Assembly: GCA_004154925.1 (NCBI GenBank)
Contig: QJNS01000272.1
Coordinates: forward strand, 36,148 to 100,147
DNA length: 64,000 nucleotides
Source: Monosporascus cannonballus
Lineage: Eukaryota; Ascomycota; Sordariomycetes; Xylariales
Reading direction: 5' to 3'
The notes beneath the pieces are model-generated. The model was not told where the DNA came from. It worked only from the letters and a program-made list of their open reading frames with translations, and did not search any database. This document shows, one piece after another, positions 33,991 to 48,069 of the stretch (position 1 is its first letter; the number at the start of each line of letters is the position of its first letter). The position numbers were made by a program, and so were the translations under genes.

Positions 33991-36900
33991 AGGCGCTAAT
34001 AAAACTTTTGACAAATTCTTAAGTATTTTCGGAATCCGGGTATTTTTTTCTATTTAATCAGGTGCTGGGTAAGTCCGTTTCGTTTTCGCATATCGAAAAT
34101 TTTCTCCACCTGATATATTTATTCGTTTTTTATTTTTACGTTATTTTATATTATATATACCTTAATTATATTTATTATTAAATTAAATAAAAAAAACGTA
34201 AAAAATAGAATAAAGTTTAACTTTTAATGGAAGTTTTAATTAGTAATTATTTTCTAAAAGTTTCTTAATAATTTTATATGAACCGATATACTTAAAATCG
34301 AGTTTTTTATTTGGTTATTTCGTTTAAATGTTTTTGGTAATAAGAAAAACTATTTTCTCTTTTTCGAAAGTTAATCTCTTTAACTTTTTCTAATTATAAT
34401 ACTTACTTATTTAGTTACGTACAAATTCTAGTTCCGTTTTTATATCTTAATGTAATTATCGAAATTATTTTAACGTAAAAATTATTTTAATATTAATTAG
34501 ACCGTCGTTACGTATTTTCTTGTAAATTTCTAGAATAATACCAAAATTTACGTTGGTTAGTATTATTTTAATATTTTTATAATAACTGGTATGATAAGTT
34601 AATTATGTAATTAATAACTTTTTAAGCTAATTATTTTGTTCGTAATTAATATAATATCGTAAATAAATTTCCAAAGTTTAATTTGTTTATTCCGTTTATT
34701 TGTCCGTTTAAAATTTAAATACGTTAAATAACTTATAATTTAAACCGATCTATATTATAAAGCTTTACGAAAACTTAAATACGAATATTAATTCTTTTTT
34801 TCAAATACCTTTTATTAATAATCCATATATATTGAAAATATATTGGAATAAAATATATGTTATTTGTTCGGCGTTTATATCTTTGTAATATAATAAAAAA
34901 TAAGAAGATTTCGTTAATCGGTCGATAATTACGAAAATGTTATCGTAATATATTTCTGTAACTAAATTTTCTGATATAACAAGTTTAATAATAAAGTCAA
35001 ATATAATTAAATTCTATAATCGTTTTGCAATTAATAATAGCTATAATTTTCCGTATAGTTTATATTATCGAATTTTTCCTTTGGCGCAAATATTATATTG
35101 CTGTATAATTTTTTATACCGTTAATTTTATTTTAGAAAAAAAATATATACGTTAAAGCCGTTTTAAGGTTTTATAAATCCCTGGATATTTATGTAATTAA
35201 TATTCGTATATATTTCGTATTAAATCTTTTCGGTATTTTTCTGGCATTTATATCTCATTTATATTTTGGTTTTTTAAGAGATTATCGTTATATTACTAAA
35301 TTTTCTAATGCATATTTAAAGGTATTACCCAAATTATTATAATCTGTCGTAAGCGTAAATATGTTTTATAATAATATTAAGAATAGTATAGTTAATTTTA
35401 ATTAATTTCTTTTTAAAATCTGATTTTTTAATTAAAATATTTATTTTATTATTTTCTAAATCCTTTTTATAGATAATAACGAAATCGAAGTTCGCCAATT
35501 TTTCTGCATATCTTAATTATCGTTCTATAAGCTCCTTAATTGTAATAAATCGGATAAAATTTTAATAATCCGTATATACCTTAATCTAGTACAAATTTCC
35601 TTTTAGAAAATATCTAAATTTACAAAATATTATAATAATAGCCATAAATTCCTTATCTAGAATACCGTAATTAACTTCGGTTTTTTTAATTTGTACAAAA
35701 AAATATAATAAGGTGCAATTTACCTTAATTATCTTATTATTTAATTATTACGTTTAAGGCATAATTCGAAATATCAGTTTTTAATTTAACGGGGCGATTT
35801 AAATTATACATAATTAATATAAATTTGTTAATAATTGTTTTCTTAATATTTTAAAATATTTTCTCTATATTTGGCGTCTATTTAAATTTTTTTCTTATTT
35901 TGTAAGGTTTATTAAGGGTATATTTATTTCATTAAAATTTCTAATAAACTTTCTATAATAATTAGCAAATTTAAAAAATGCTTATGTTTTTTAATCGTAA
36001 TTGGCATTTATTATTCTGTAATTGCAGTAATTTTTTAAAAATTTATTCTGATATATTTTAAGGTAATAATATATTCCTAATATTTCATTGTTTATTTATG
36101 GAATTAAGTTTTTTTATATTAATAAATCATTTTCCGTTTTAAAAACTTTAAAGAACTTTATAAATATATTTTATATATGTTTTTTCCGTTTTTTTAAAAA
36201 ACTAAACATGTTATTAAAATAACAAATAACGAAAACATCGAAATATTCCCGCAATATATAATATATTATTTATTAGAGAATTATTAATACGTTCGTAAAT
36301 CTTATTAATATAATTAAATACTTAAATAATCCATATTTTATTTTAAAATTTGTGTTTTATTTATAGTTTTTTTTAATTTTAATAAAGTTATATTTATTCT
36401 TAAGATCGAATATTATAAATTATATAATTTTGTAAAATCGGGTTTTTATTTTCGTAATTAAGAGTAATAATATTCGATTTTTTAATAGTAATATTGTTTA
36501 ATTATCGATAATTAATTATGAATCGCAATTTTTTATTTTTCTTTAATACGAAAAATATTAGATATTTTGTTAATAATTTCGAAAGTTAAATCCATTTTTT
36601 GTAATTAACTTTCCAGGTATTTTTTTGAAAATACGTAATTCGTTTTCGCTAAGGTTATAAATAAGGTAAAACTTTGTTAAAAATCTTTTTTCAGGATTAT
36701 TTTATAATTTTATTCGGTATATTTTAATAATTTTATATTAAGTTCCTTTTAAAAAGCTGTTTATATTTATAATACTGTAAAAATATATTAATTAGATTTT
36801 TTAACTTTTAGAGCTATTATTTTTATTATTTTAAATCGTTATTTAATTACTTTAATTTCGTTTTGATAATAATAATAATATGTCGTATTTTTTAATGCCT

Positions 36901-38128
36901 ATTTATTTTATATCTTATCCTTATAAATAACAAGATTTCTGTCGTATCTTTATATTTGTATTTGTTATTATTATCGATCGAATATTAAAATCTTAATTTC
37001 TTTTTTTTATTTATTAATAGGATATAAAATAAACCTTACCTAGCTAGTCTTTTTATTAACTAAGATTTCGTACTAGGGTATCCATAATAACCCTAAGATT
37101 ATATCGTAATTTCCGAATAAAACGATATCGAAATTAATTATCTAATATTGTTTTTGAATAAAAATCTCGAAATAATTAATTTTGCGTATAATTTTTCCGT
37201 TATCGTAAACGAATTTCTGACTTTCGGCATTTGTTGTTGTATAAGGTTTTAACTTGTATTTTTATAGTAATTTAAGCTTAGTAACCATATTTAGTGCAAT
37301 ATAATTCCCGCCCAGAATTCCGCAATGTATTATTACAGTATATTAGTACGTTTCGATTTATATTTTTAAAGTAATAAGGTTATTAACGTTTTTTAACGTC
37401 GTATTTAAAGCTTTTTTCGGAAATTCTTTTTAATATCTTTAAATCTTATTATCTTATGGCTTTTTTATAAATAATTCTTTTTTAATTTCTGTTCGAATTT
37501 ATTAAGCTGTTTTAATATATTTTCATTTAATATATTAAATTATTATATCTATCGTTATTACCGGCGTATTGCTTTTTCGAATTATATTAATTATTTTTAA
37601 TTTTGTTATAATTTCTTCCTTATTAAATAAATTGTTTTTTTTATTTACGATAAAATCTCATTATATGTTATTTTAATTATTATTTCAAAAACCTTTTATA
37701 AATTAACGTATTTTTTTGAATAATTTTCCTTTTATGAGGATTTATAATAAATACCAATTAAAAATAAAGGTCTATAATAATTATTTGGTAATGTTTTCTT
37801 ACCGTACGTTAAATTAATTTTTTTCCGTTTAATAATTATATTATCTATAGTAATAAAAAAGGTTTTTTTACGGGTATTATTTTTTTCGGGCCAGCCTTTT
37901 GCTTCGGCTAATTACTGGATATTTTCTGGGATTATAGTTCGAAAATATCGATATTATTATTTATTATCCTTGTTATTTCCGATACGGTTCAGAAAATCGA
38001 ATCTCTTATAATATATATGGGTAATTTATTCGTAAATATATTGTTTTCTTTTTTCGTAATCGAGAAATTCTCGTTGTCGACAATATATAGCATATATTTT
38101 GCTATATCGATCAATGGTTCCGGGATAC

Positions 38129-38546
38129 TGTAACGAACCTGTTATATATCCACCTGGAGGTATAAGCAGTATCCGAAAAGGGTCTTGATTTGCAGGTATC
38201 AATAGGGCAAGGAATGATTTAGTGACCTGTTTGTTAAAGAGATTTAAGTACTTTTCTCTTAATTAAAAAATGGTGTAATTACCTTTGACTAAAAGCTTAG
38301 ATTAATAATTAAAGAGCGAAACTAAGTAAATATTATTTACATGAAAAACCGATTTATTATATATCCTAATTCCTAAAGTAAGTATATCGTAGATTTATTA
38401 AATTTATCAAATTATATAAATTATAATAATTTATATAATTTATTAAATTAATTAGATTATTTTTGATATTACGTAATTTCGTTACGCGGGGTTAGGTAAT
38501 TCGAAAGTTAAATTCCGAATTAGGGTCTTATTAAAAATTTATAATA
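38129..38546 (-). repeat. LTR of chromovirus C (left, 3' by coding strand)
   Basis: 418 bp, begins TGTAACGAACCTG, ends RIP-altered TTTATAATA. Confidence 0.92.
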
Positions 38547-38638
38547 TTATTTTTTTTTTAAATTTTTATTCCAAAAATAAAAAAGTAAATGGTCCTTTTT
38601 TTTAATTAAAATTGTTTTTCGTTAAATACTAATTTATT

Positions 38639-39269
38639 ATGATAAGTTATATAAAAAAACCCGTACGAAAACCTCGTATTAATTAGTATTAATTTAAGGA
38701 TAAACGGTTAATATATATTGTTAAATTTGGTTTCGAAATTTTGCCGTATTTTTGTTATTTAATTTTTAAGGAGAAATAATATTTTATAACCGAGGATATT
38801 TTAAGTTGTTATAATTATTCTTATTTTTAACGTAATTACGACGGCTAGGCTGTTACTATGTTTTCCTTAGAAAATATTGGTTTCGAACGTGACCGTTTTT
38901 AAAAGGAGCGCTATATCGCTAAGGACGAATTCGTAAAACTTTAACGGAAGTTTTAAGAAAAAATATCGAAAAAAATTAATAAATTATAATATTTATGTTA
39001 TTAAAAAAATATCCTAAAGAAAAAGGCCGTTAAGGTTTTTAATAAGGAATTTAGGTTAAATAAATTAAAAAAAAAAGATAAAGGAAAAATATCGTTGCAT
39101 AGAAATAAAGCAAGTATAACTTGTTTCCGAAATGGACGCCGTTTTGGGGGCGTTTATTTTTTTCGATTAGAACGCCGAAAGTCTGGATTTAAGTAAGGGA
39201 CCGTTATCGCTTATAATCTTGGCTGCGTTAAAAATAATTAATTAGGATTTTGGCAGTAAAACGTTTTAA
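38639..39269 (+). pseudogene. Antisense ORF of chromovirus C (Cys-rich plus coiled coil)
   Basis: About 209 codons from ATG 38639 (MISYIKKPVRKPR) to TAA at 39269, on the strand opposite pol. It shares the IYIVKFGFE lead-in with element A. A Cys/Tyr cluster follows (CFCC-type start, then CYNC-type and a last Cys six residues on), then a charged heptad-like region (FERDRF, KDEFVKL, KKAVKVFNKEFR). In-frame stops are TAA/TAG; one indel sits in an A run near 39070. The D copy preserves the same frame without that indel. Confidence 0.65.
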
Positions 39270-42200
39270 TTAAATTTATTATATTTATTAAATAATTAAA
39301 TAATTCCTATATATTTTCCTTATATAAATATTTTTTTTACTTAATTAGGTATTAAATCTTATTTTTAATTATTTTAAAATCCAGTATTTATTCGATTTCG
39401 TATTTGTTAAAATCTTTTTCGATTTTTAAATTTATTTTTAACGGGATATTCTTAAATATTAATTTAAGTAGGGAAATATGGAAAACGGGATATATTTTTA
39501 TGTTTTTGGGTAACGATAATCGATAATTAATTTTAAAAATAATTTTATTAATTTTAAACGGGCTAAATTCTTTAAAATTAAATTTATCGTTAAGTTTTTT
39601 CGTTTTGATTTATAAAATGTTTAAAATTACGTTTTGTTTTTGGCGGAATAAATAAACCTTATTTTTTTTTGTTAAAATTAGTCCTTTAATTTTTTTATTA
39701 TAATATTAAGTTATTCGTTATTATAAGAATCGTAATTCGTTTTAAAAATAAGCTTAAATTATTTTAATTTCCGTTATTAATATTTTTGTTTTTAAAATAA
39801 TTATAATAATTTTTAGTATTTTATTAAATAATTATTTAGGTCGTTTTATTTTTATTTTATATCCGTATATAATTATATAGGAAAATACGCTTATATTTTT
39901 ATTAATAAATATATTATAAGTAATTTACGTTAATAATAAAAACTTTACCTAATTAATTTATTAATAATTAATGTAATTTCGAAAATATTATTTTAAAATC
40001 TGGTTTAATTTTTTAATTTATTTATCCGTTTAAAAATAATAAGTTATTAAGAATTTAAATTTAGTATTAATTTATTTAAAAAAATTGGTATTAAATTTTA
40101 AAATAAAAAACGTATTTCGATCAGAAATAATTTTTTTTGGTATTTTATGTTTATTTAAGTAATATTTAATAAAAATATAAATTAATTATTTTGCTGTTAT
40201 GTTTTTTTAAAAGGTAAAAATTATTTGTATTTAATAAATTTATTTACGATTATTTAGATTTTGTCGTATTTAACTTTAATAATAAAGTTTTTAAATAATA
40301 ATAAATTAATAATAAAATTTTAAGTTATAATATTTTATGCTTTATTAAGAATATTAATAAATTATAATAATCCGTAAAACTTATAACGTATTATTTTAAT
40401 TTTATTATAAATATTATAATTTTTAATAATTATTTTAATTATACGGCGTAATTTAAGGAAATCGTATTTTTCTTATAGCCGTTAGGTGGTTTTAAAAATT
40501 CCTTAATATTTATATAATAAATTTTCGTAAAATTGTTTTACAAATTAGTTTTGTTAATTTTTAAAAACGTAAATTTTGTTATAGTATAATAATTAATTTT
40601 TCGATTATTTTTTTAATTATTAAATTTTCTTTTATTTTTTTATATCGTAAAAATTCCGGAATTATATTAAAAATTCGGAAAATAATTTTTTAATTATTTT
40701 ATATAATTATATAATATTATTTTTATTATATTATAACATTTTTATATTTTTTTTTAAGTATTTTGGAATCGTAATTTTTTTTGCAATTAAAAATATCCGC
40801 CTAAATATTTTTTTCCTTTAATATAATATATTTTAAAGTTAAACTTTAATAAAAAAATTATTTATTTTTCGTACTATTTATTTAATTTTTAAGCTTTTAT
40901 AAATTAAATAAGGTTTTTGTAATTAAAGTAAATATCGAAAAATTCCTTTATTTTATTAAGGAATAATTTTTATTTTTTGAAAATATTAATAATTATTAAT
41001 AATTCCTTATCGTAAATCGAATATTTAAATTTTATATTCCGGAATACTTTTAAATAATATATTACCGGGTATTATTTATTATTATTTTTTAATTATTTTA
41101 AAATCATATTTAATACGTAATTTGAAATATTTATTTTTAGGCGTTTTTTTTTATTTACGTTAAGTAATTTTATTATAGGTCCGTTAATAATTATATTTTT
41201 TAAGATTTGGAATATTTTTTTTATATTTTTTGGGAATTCGAATTTTTTTTTTACGTATTCCTTAATAATAAATTTCGTTAATAATTTAATTATATTTCCG
41301 TATTCCTTAATTAGGCCGCGTACGTAATCCGTAAATCCTAAGATTTATTAAATATTTATAACGGTCGCCCTATTAGGGATAAGCCAGTTTTTAATTGTTT
41401 TTATCTTAAAGCGTTAAATTTGAATTTGGCCCGGAATAAGGGTATATCCCAAAAAATTTAATTTTTGCGTATATTATACGTTTTTGGCTAGGTTAATCCG
41501 AATATTTGCCTTATTTAACGTTTGGAATATTTGGGTAATTTGTTTTTTATGCTTTTTCAATATTTCGGAATAAATAAGGATATTATCGAAATAAACGAAT
41601 ATAAATTTATTTAAAAAATTTTTAAACGTAATTATAATTAAACGTTAAAAACTAGCGGAAATATTAATAAATCCTATAGGTATTATTTTGTATTCGTAAA
41701 GTCCATATATTATTTTAAATACCGTTTTTTATTTTTTTTCTTTAGTATTTTTAATACGGTAATAATTATTTCGGAAATTAAATACGGTAAATTATTTTGT
41801 TTTATTAATATTTTTTTTAATATATTTATAAAATTTAAAAATATTTATTTTTGATTATAATATTATTTAATTATTAATAATTAATTATTTTCCTAAAGAT
41901 TAGGTTTCCGTTTTCGTTAATTTTTTACTTTTTGTTTTTAATTTTTGGTATTATAAGGACGGGATATTTAATTAAAGAGTTAAAAAGTTAAATATATTTT
42001 TTTTAAATTAAATTAAATACTTTTTATAAAACTTTTAATTTATTAAAATTTATATAATAAATTTTATAAAATTTAGGATAATATTTTTTCTTAATAAGTA
42101 TTTTATAATCTTATTAATTATAAAATGGTAATTTATGGTTTTTTTTATTTTTAAATAATTTTTTAAATTTTTAATATTTAAATAATACCGTAAAAGTTTA

Positions 42201-44983
42201 ATCGGCAATCTGGATTTCCTTAATAATATAATAAATTTCCTAATTATCTTTTTCGGGTAACTTATTTTCTTATAAAAGTATTTAATGTTTTTAATTAATA
42301 CGTAAATTATTGGACCTAAATTACGGTATTCCCAAAATAATGTCGTACCCAAAAATATCGGTAATATTTAGCGAAATCCGTTTTTAGTATCTTTAAATCC
42401 GTATTAGGAATTTTTCAGTTTTTCGAAAAATTCGTCCGTTATCGTATATAAACAAATTTCCGTTTATTATACGTAATTTATAAAACTTTAATTTGTATTT
42501 TTAAAGAATTTGATATTTTTTTGTTATTATAAAAAAATAAAATTATTTTCGGCTTTTAAATCGATTATAATTTTAAATATTTTATTTTTATATTTTAAAA
42601 GGATCTCGATTTAATTACGTAATCCTTTAATTATTTTACATAAAGTTTTACATATTAGGGCTTTTCGATATTTTACTTTCGAAAATTTTTGTCGTTTTTT
42701 AATTATCGTAATCTGTTTACGAAAAAACGTTTTTATTTTCGAACCTTTTTGGCAACATATTTAATATAATAATCGTTCATATATTTATATTATTTTTTTT
42801 GGCCCAATTAATATCCGAAAAAAATTGGTTTTTTTGGCTCGATTTCTGGTTTTATACTTTCCGAATTATGGAATTAAAAAGGTATATTTCCGAAAAAGGT
42901 ATTTTTATATTTAGGAGCTTATATTAAATACAAAATATCGGAAAATAATATAAATATTTTTTCGATATAACCTTTTAACTTTATTTTAATTTAAAATATA
43001 AATAATAAAATTTAAAGTATTTTAGCCATTAAGAAATTTTTATACATTTATATTCGTTATCGGGTTCGGTAAACGTTTTTTCGTTTTATCCAGGCTAAAA
43101 ATTATTATTTTCTTTGGTTCGGAAATAAATAAAATAATCGTCCTAATAACAAACGATAAAATATAATAAATCGTAAAAATTTATTAATAATATTTTTTAA
43201 TATATAATATATTTTAAAAACTTTCAAAACTCTGGAAATAATTATTTATAATTATTAATATCTGGTCGAAATTAATTATTTTCTATATATATTTTATATT
43301 TTTTGGAATTAAAATAATATTAATATCTTAATTTTATAATTATCCTAAAAGCTATTTATCCTAAATAATATTTACAGGCTTTAACCTTAAAATCCTAATA
43401 AATTAAATAATTTTTGTATTTTAGGATATTACTTTAAATTTAAGTAATTATAATAATAATAAATTTTAATTAAGAAAAAATCGTATTAACTTTTTTTTCC
43501 TTTTTTTTTATTTTACTATCGGTTTTTTGTTTAATTATTTTAACTTTTTTTAAAGTTAAGGAATTTCTCCTTTTTTTGAGTTTTTCTTAACAGTAAAGCA
43601 ATATTCGCTTTTAAAATATCTTTTTTTACCATAATTAAAATATTTTATTTTAAATTTATTTTTCTTAGGCTTTTTCGAAATAAAACTTATTTTTTTCTAA
43701 GGTTTACCCTTATTTTTTTGGTTTAACTGCAAAAACCTTTATTATTATCTTATTTACTAATCCTTTTTTTTTCGAAATACCGATTAAAAATATATCGATC
43801 GGTAATAATAACCTTATTAATATATATTATAAAAAATTTAATTTTTAATTTTTTAAATATTTCGTCCTTAACTTACGGTTTTAAGCCGTTATAATAAGAA
43901 TAAAATAATACGTTTTTTAATAAATTAAAAATAATTATGAAACGGTTAAACTTAATAATATATTTAAATATTAATTTGGTTTAATAAAGGAAATAAAATT
44001 ACTTAATAACGTTTTATTTTTTATTAAGGTTTCTAAAAAAGGCCCGTATTCGTTTTTCGAAATAACCATATTTATCAAAAACGTAATTAATAAAGTTAAA
44101 GGATTTTTTTAAATATTTTTTAAAATAATCCGTTAAAACAGGTTTAAATTATTCCCGGATATATTTAATTAATAATTAAAAAATAATAATTATTTTTTAA
44201 TAATTTTTCGTTAAAAAACTTTCATAAAATTTAAGGTAAAATCTGGCCTAAACCAAAAATCCGTTAAAATTTTTTAATTTATTATAAGGTTTAAGGGAAA
44301 TTAATTTATAACCTTTAATATTTGGCATTTTATAATAAATAAAAAATAAAATAATTTTTTTACAAATCCAGTTAATACCAAATAAAAGCAAGGTTAAAAT
44401 CCTTTTTTATATTCGTTTTACGTTAATCGTAAATAAAATTATAACTTTTTTTCCGAATATTTCGTATTAATTATACGTAATTAATAACTAATTCTTTAAT
44501 TTTATCCTTTAAGGGAACCAAATTAAGGGAAAATAAGTTTTTTAATAAATTAAATATTTTCTTTTCGTAAAGCCATAATTTTTTCGGTAAGGAAATCAAA
44601 TCTTTTTTCCGTTATAAGCTTTTTTTCGCTAATATCTTAATTTTTCTAACCTTTGGCTAGCTATTCTTTTTTTGGCTCCAAATCCTGGACCTTAATAGTT
44701 TCCTAAAGAATTAAGGAAAATTATTATTAGGATTAAAAAGAAAGTTTTTTTTAAGATCGAATAATAAATGGAACCATATTATTAATTAATCGGAAAACTT
44801 TTTTGATAAAAAATAAATCGTTTATTTTAATTATTGATTCTTTATTAGTTAATAATAGGAATCGGATATATTATTTATTTTTTAAACGTTATTTTATAAT
44901 ATTATTTTTATTAAATTTAAAAAAACTTATATTTAATTAAGCCTTAAATTATTTATCGGTTATTAATTAAAAAATTATTAAAA

Positions 44984-45399
44984 TATAACGAACTTATTAT
45001 ATATTTACCTGGAAATATAAGCAATATTCGAAAAAATTTTAATTTGTAAATAATAATAAAATAAAAAATAATTTAATAATTTATTTATTAAAAAAATTTA
45101 AATATTTCTTTTTAATTAAAAAATAGTATAATTATTTTTATTTAAAAGTTTAAATTAATAATTAAAAAGCGAAATTAAATAAATATTATTTACATAAAAA
45201 ACCGATTTATTATATATTTTAATTCCTAAAATAAATATATTATAAATTTATTGGATTTATTAAATTGTATAAATTATAATAATTTATATAATTTATTAGA
45301 TTAATTAAATCATTTTTGATATTACGTAACCTTATTACGCAGGGTTGGGCAGTTCGAAAGCCAAACTTTAAGCCAGGGTCCCACTAGAGATCCGTAACA
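44984..45399 (-). repeat. LTR of chromovirus C (right, 5' by coding strand)
   Basis: 416 bp, begins RIP-altered TATAACGAAC, ends AGAGATCCGTAACA. Confidence 0.92.
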
Positions 45400-46445
45400 G
45401 ATACACCTTTTCTATCTAATTCTGGTACTTATATAACTATCTTTATAATACTTTTTGTTATGTTTATAATGCCTATTGGGCTAACTTTTTGGTTTTTCGT
45501 ATTTCTCGTCCAATTTCTTGTTATAATAGTCCCTATTGGACCTTTTGCCATAGGGTACCTGGCATATATTTAGGCTAAATCATGTTGATAGATTTATTTT
45601 CGTTCTTTTAGTTCTTTTTAAACTGTTTTTTAAATATAGATTTCCAGTTATCTTAACGGGGCTTCTTAAGTGCTTTATATTACGATATTTTATGTTTTAT
45701 TTTGTTATAATTATAGTATTTAATTTGGCTCCAGCTTTTTCTATAAATGGCTTTTAATTCCATAGATCTTAGTTATATGCCGTAAAAAATATTATTATGT
45801 CGAAAAACGTTAATATTAACTATATATCGGGGTTTGTTATTATTTTTTTCTTTAATACCTTTAATACGCCATACGTATTATCGATCGTTAATTTTAATTA
45901 TTAGAACTATATAATCCGATAAATAATTAGGTTAATCGAATTTGAAAAAAAATTTTACGTTTTTTTAAGCCGTTAAAAAATTTAGCTATTAATATTTTTT
46001 ATTCCTAGTTTAGCTTTACTATTAATTAAATCAACGTATTGTCGTAACTGGATACGGATTTTTTCTGGCGTAATTATTAGATTTGCATTGCGGTTTTTGT
46101 TTTTTCGTTTATTATTCCGAAACCTTTCGTTAATACTTATTCGAATTATTCGTAATCGCTATAAATTCATATTAACTTTAACTTTTATTTCTTAATTAAT
46201 AAGGTAACGTATTTTCTTATAGCAGGCTTAAACCAAATAACCGTATTTCCGGTAAATCGTTCGATTGTAAATTTTATTTATATAATAAACGTAACAAATT
46301 AAATAAGAAAATACCCGAAATATATTCGGCATTAAATTAGAAATAATTATAATTTAATTAAGATTCCGTCGAAAAGTTCTAGCTTGGGAAATTTAAGAAC
46401 CTTTTTTAATTTTTTAGTAAAATTTAGCTAAATAATCTGGCTTAT

Positions 46446-46697
46446 TTGAGAAGGTTTTCTGGTTTCGGAAGTTTTTCTCTTTTTCTTAAGATTTTTATAA
46501 ACGGCTTAAAAGGACGTCGTAAGATCATTATTATTCCTTTTAAGTTAAAAAATGCGTTCATTTATGGTATCCAGTCGTCGAAGAACTTTTTTACGAGAAA
46601 GGCGAGGTTTCTTCTTTTCCTCCTCGGATTTCATTCCAGTATCCGAGTAATCAAGAACCTGGTAAATGGATTATTCGGGCTGCTTACTAGTAGACAT
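46446..46697 (-). pseudogene. N-terminal gag fragment of chromovirus B
   Basis: From ATG at 46697 the minus strand reads MSTSKQPE, then YQVLDYSDTGMKSEEEKKKPRL-like charged sequence and KKVLRRLDTINERIF before RIP-type stops accumulate. It is one of the least eroded coding parts of the block. The open frame on the plus strand here is its antisense shadow. Confidence 0.6.
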
Positions 46698-46754
46698 AGC
46701 GTTAATCGATATTATTCAAAGTTTGACGGTACTATTAAATCAAAGCTTGTAACG

Positions 46755-47144
46755 TATAACGGTTAAAAATTTAACTAATTATTAAATCTTAGTAGTACGG
46801 GTTTATATTAGTAAAAATATCGTAGGAATTTGAATAATAAATCTAGTAATCATATTACGTTTCGTAATTCCAAAAGTACTTTAAATAATAATATTATATT
46901 GCAAATTAAAGTTATCTAAATTATGAAATAATAAGCGTATATATTTTATTTTCTTTATTATTGCTTATTTTTGCTTAATAAAGTCTTATTAAGCCCTTGT
47001 TTAATATTATTTAGTTGTACTTAATCGTGCTTAGTCGTGCTTAGTTTAAACCCGTTAAGCACTAATTACGTAACCTTGAATTAGCGTAATTTCGTAATCT
47101 TGGCTAGACTGTTTTCGCAGGCCCAGCTAGCTTAGATTGTAAAA
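46755..47144 (-). repeat. LTR of chromovirus B (5' LTR by coding strand)
   Basis: 390 bp, begins RIP-altered TATAACGGTTAAAAATTTAAC, same length as the other LTR. Confidence 0.88.
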
Positions 47145-48069
47145 AAATTATAAATATGTTTTATGTAATTAATAAAACTAAAAGTTTTTAAATAATAATC
47201 CAATTTTTATAATATTAATTTTACATAAATTTATTAATTATTTCCAATTACTAAATACGGATTTTAATAATTTTTAAGATATATCTTAAGAACAAACCTG
47301 AATGATATTTTGAAATATTAAAAAAAAGAATGGTAAATTTTCTAAGAAATAAATTGTTAGTTACTAGAAAATCATATTTATAATAATTATAAGCCGCGTT
47401 TAAAAATATTTTAAAATAATAATAACGAAAAAAATAATATAATAATTTTTGAATAAAATAAAATTATGATTAGTTTTAACGGTCCGAAAAATTATATGGC
47501 AAAAACTAAAAACGCTAATATAAAATTAATTAATTTATAAAAAAAAGTTTATTTAAGATAATAATTTAATACAATTTTAAGAAATTATTAAAGATAAATC
47601 TAATTAATTATTATAATTTATTACTGTTAAAATGTTTTAAATAAGATTTGGATATAATTATAAAAACTTATAATTTATATAAAAAATAATAAATTTATTT
47701 TAATTTAAAAATTAATTACGTAAAATTAATAATAATAAAAATAATAAAAATGATAGTTTTTGAAAACCGTTAGTTATGTTAATTGTGATAAAAGTTTAAC
47801 TTTAATAATTATTATCATATTTAATTAAAAGTTTTCCAAGATTTCGTTTTTCTTAAAAATACCGTTAATATTATAAATATTAATATAATTATTATATAAA
47901 AAATAAACTTAAAAATAATGCGATTATTTAAAATTACGCGTATTTTTATAATATATAAAATATATATAAAAATACTTAATAAAATTATAACAAAATAAAA
48001 CTTAATAAATTAAATTAATTATAACAATTTTCGTTAAAGTAAATAACGATATTATTAAATTAAGTAAAT
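47145..48069. other. AT-rich relic, nothing recognised
   Basis: No coding landmark or repeat end could be placed here. It may hold the lost 3' end of the Tc1/mariner relic. Confidence 0.4.

Larger units (their letters stand above)
38129..45399 (-). mobile_element. Ty3/gypsy chromovirus C nested in B, TSD GATAC
   Basis: 7271 bp with LTRs 38129-38546 (418 bp) and 44984-45399 (416 bp), flanked by GATAC (38124-38128, 45400-45404). The ends fall inside the gag-pol linker of B, whose homologous sequence in element A is continuous (about 24157). Coding is on the minus strand; the RT box at 41582-41593 reads YFDN. The 45-kb-side LTR is much less mutated at its outer end than the other. Same family as element D. 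Confidence 0.92.
32939..47144 (-). mobile_element. Ty3/gypsy chromovirus B, split by element C
   Basis: LTRs of 390 bp each lie at 32939-33328 and 46755-47144. Internal DNA is 33329-38128 plus 45405-46754. Coding is on the minus strand: gag start MSTSKQPE at 46697, RT catalytic box at 36210-36221 reading YFNN, chromodomain at about 34015-34085. LTR and coding similarity place it with element A and the solo LTR at 21724. Flanks TAATT and AAATT agree at four of five bases, so the target duplication is only partly preserved. Confidence 0.88.

Noticed and set aside
42050..42352. 100-codon Lys/Ile/Asn-rich minus-strand frame
   Set aside because: It lies in the RIP-mutated pol of element C; its composition is only a product of AT bias.
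46446..46766. 106-codon plus-strand open frame
   Set aside because: It is antisense to the gag start of chromovirus B; the minus strand has the charged gag-like sequence, and the plus frame shows no independent support.
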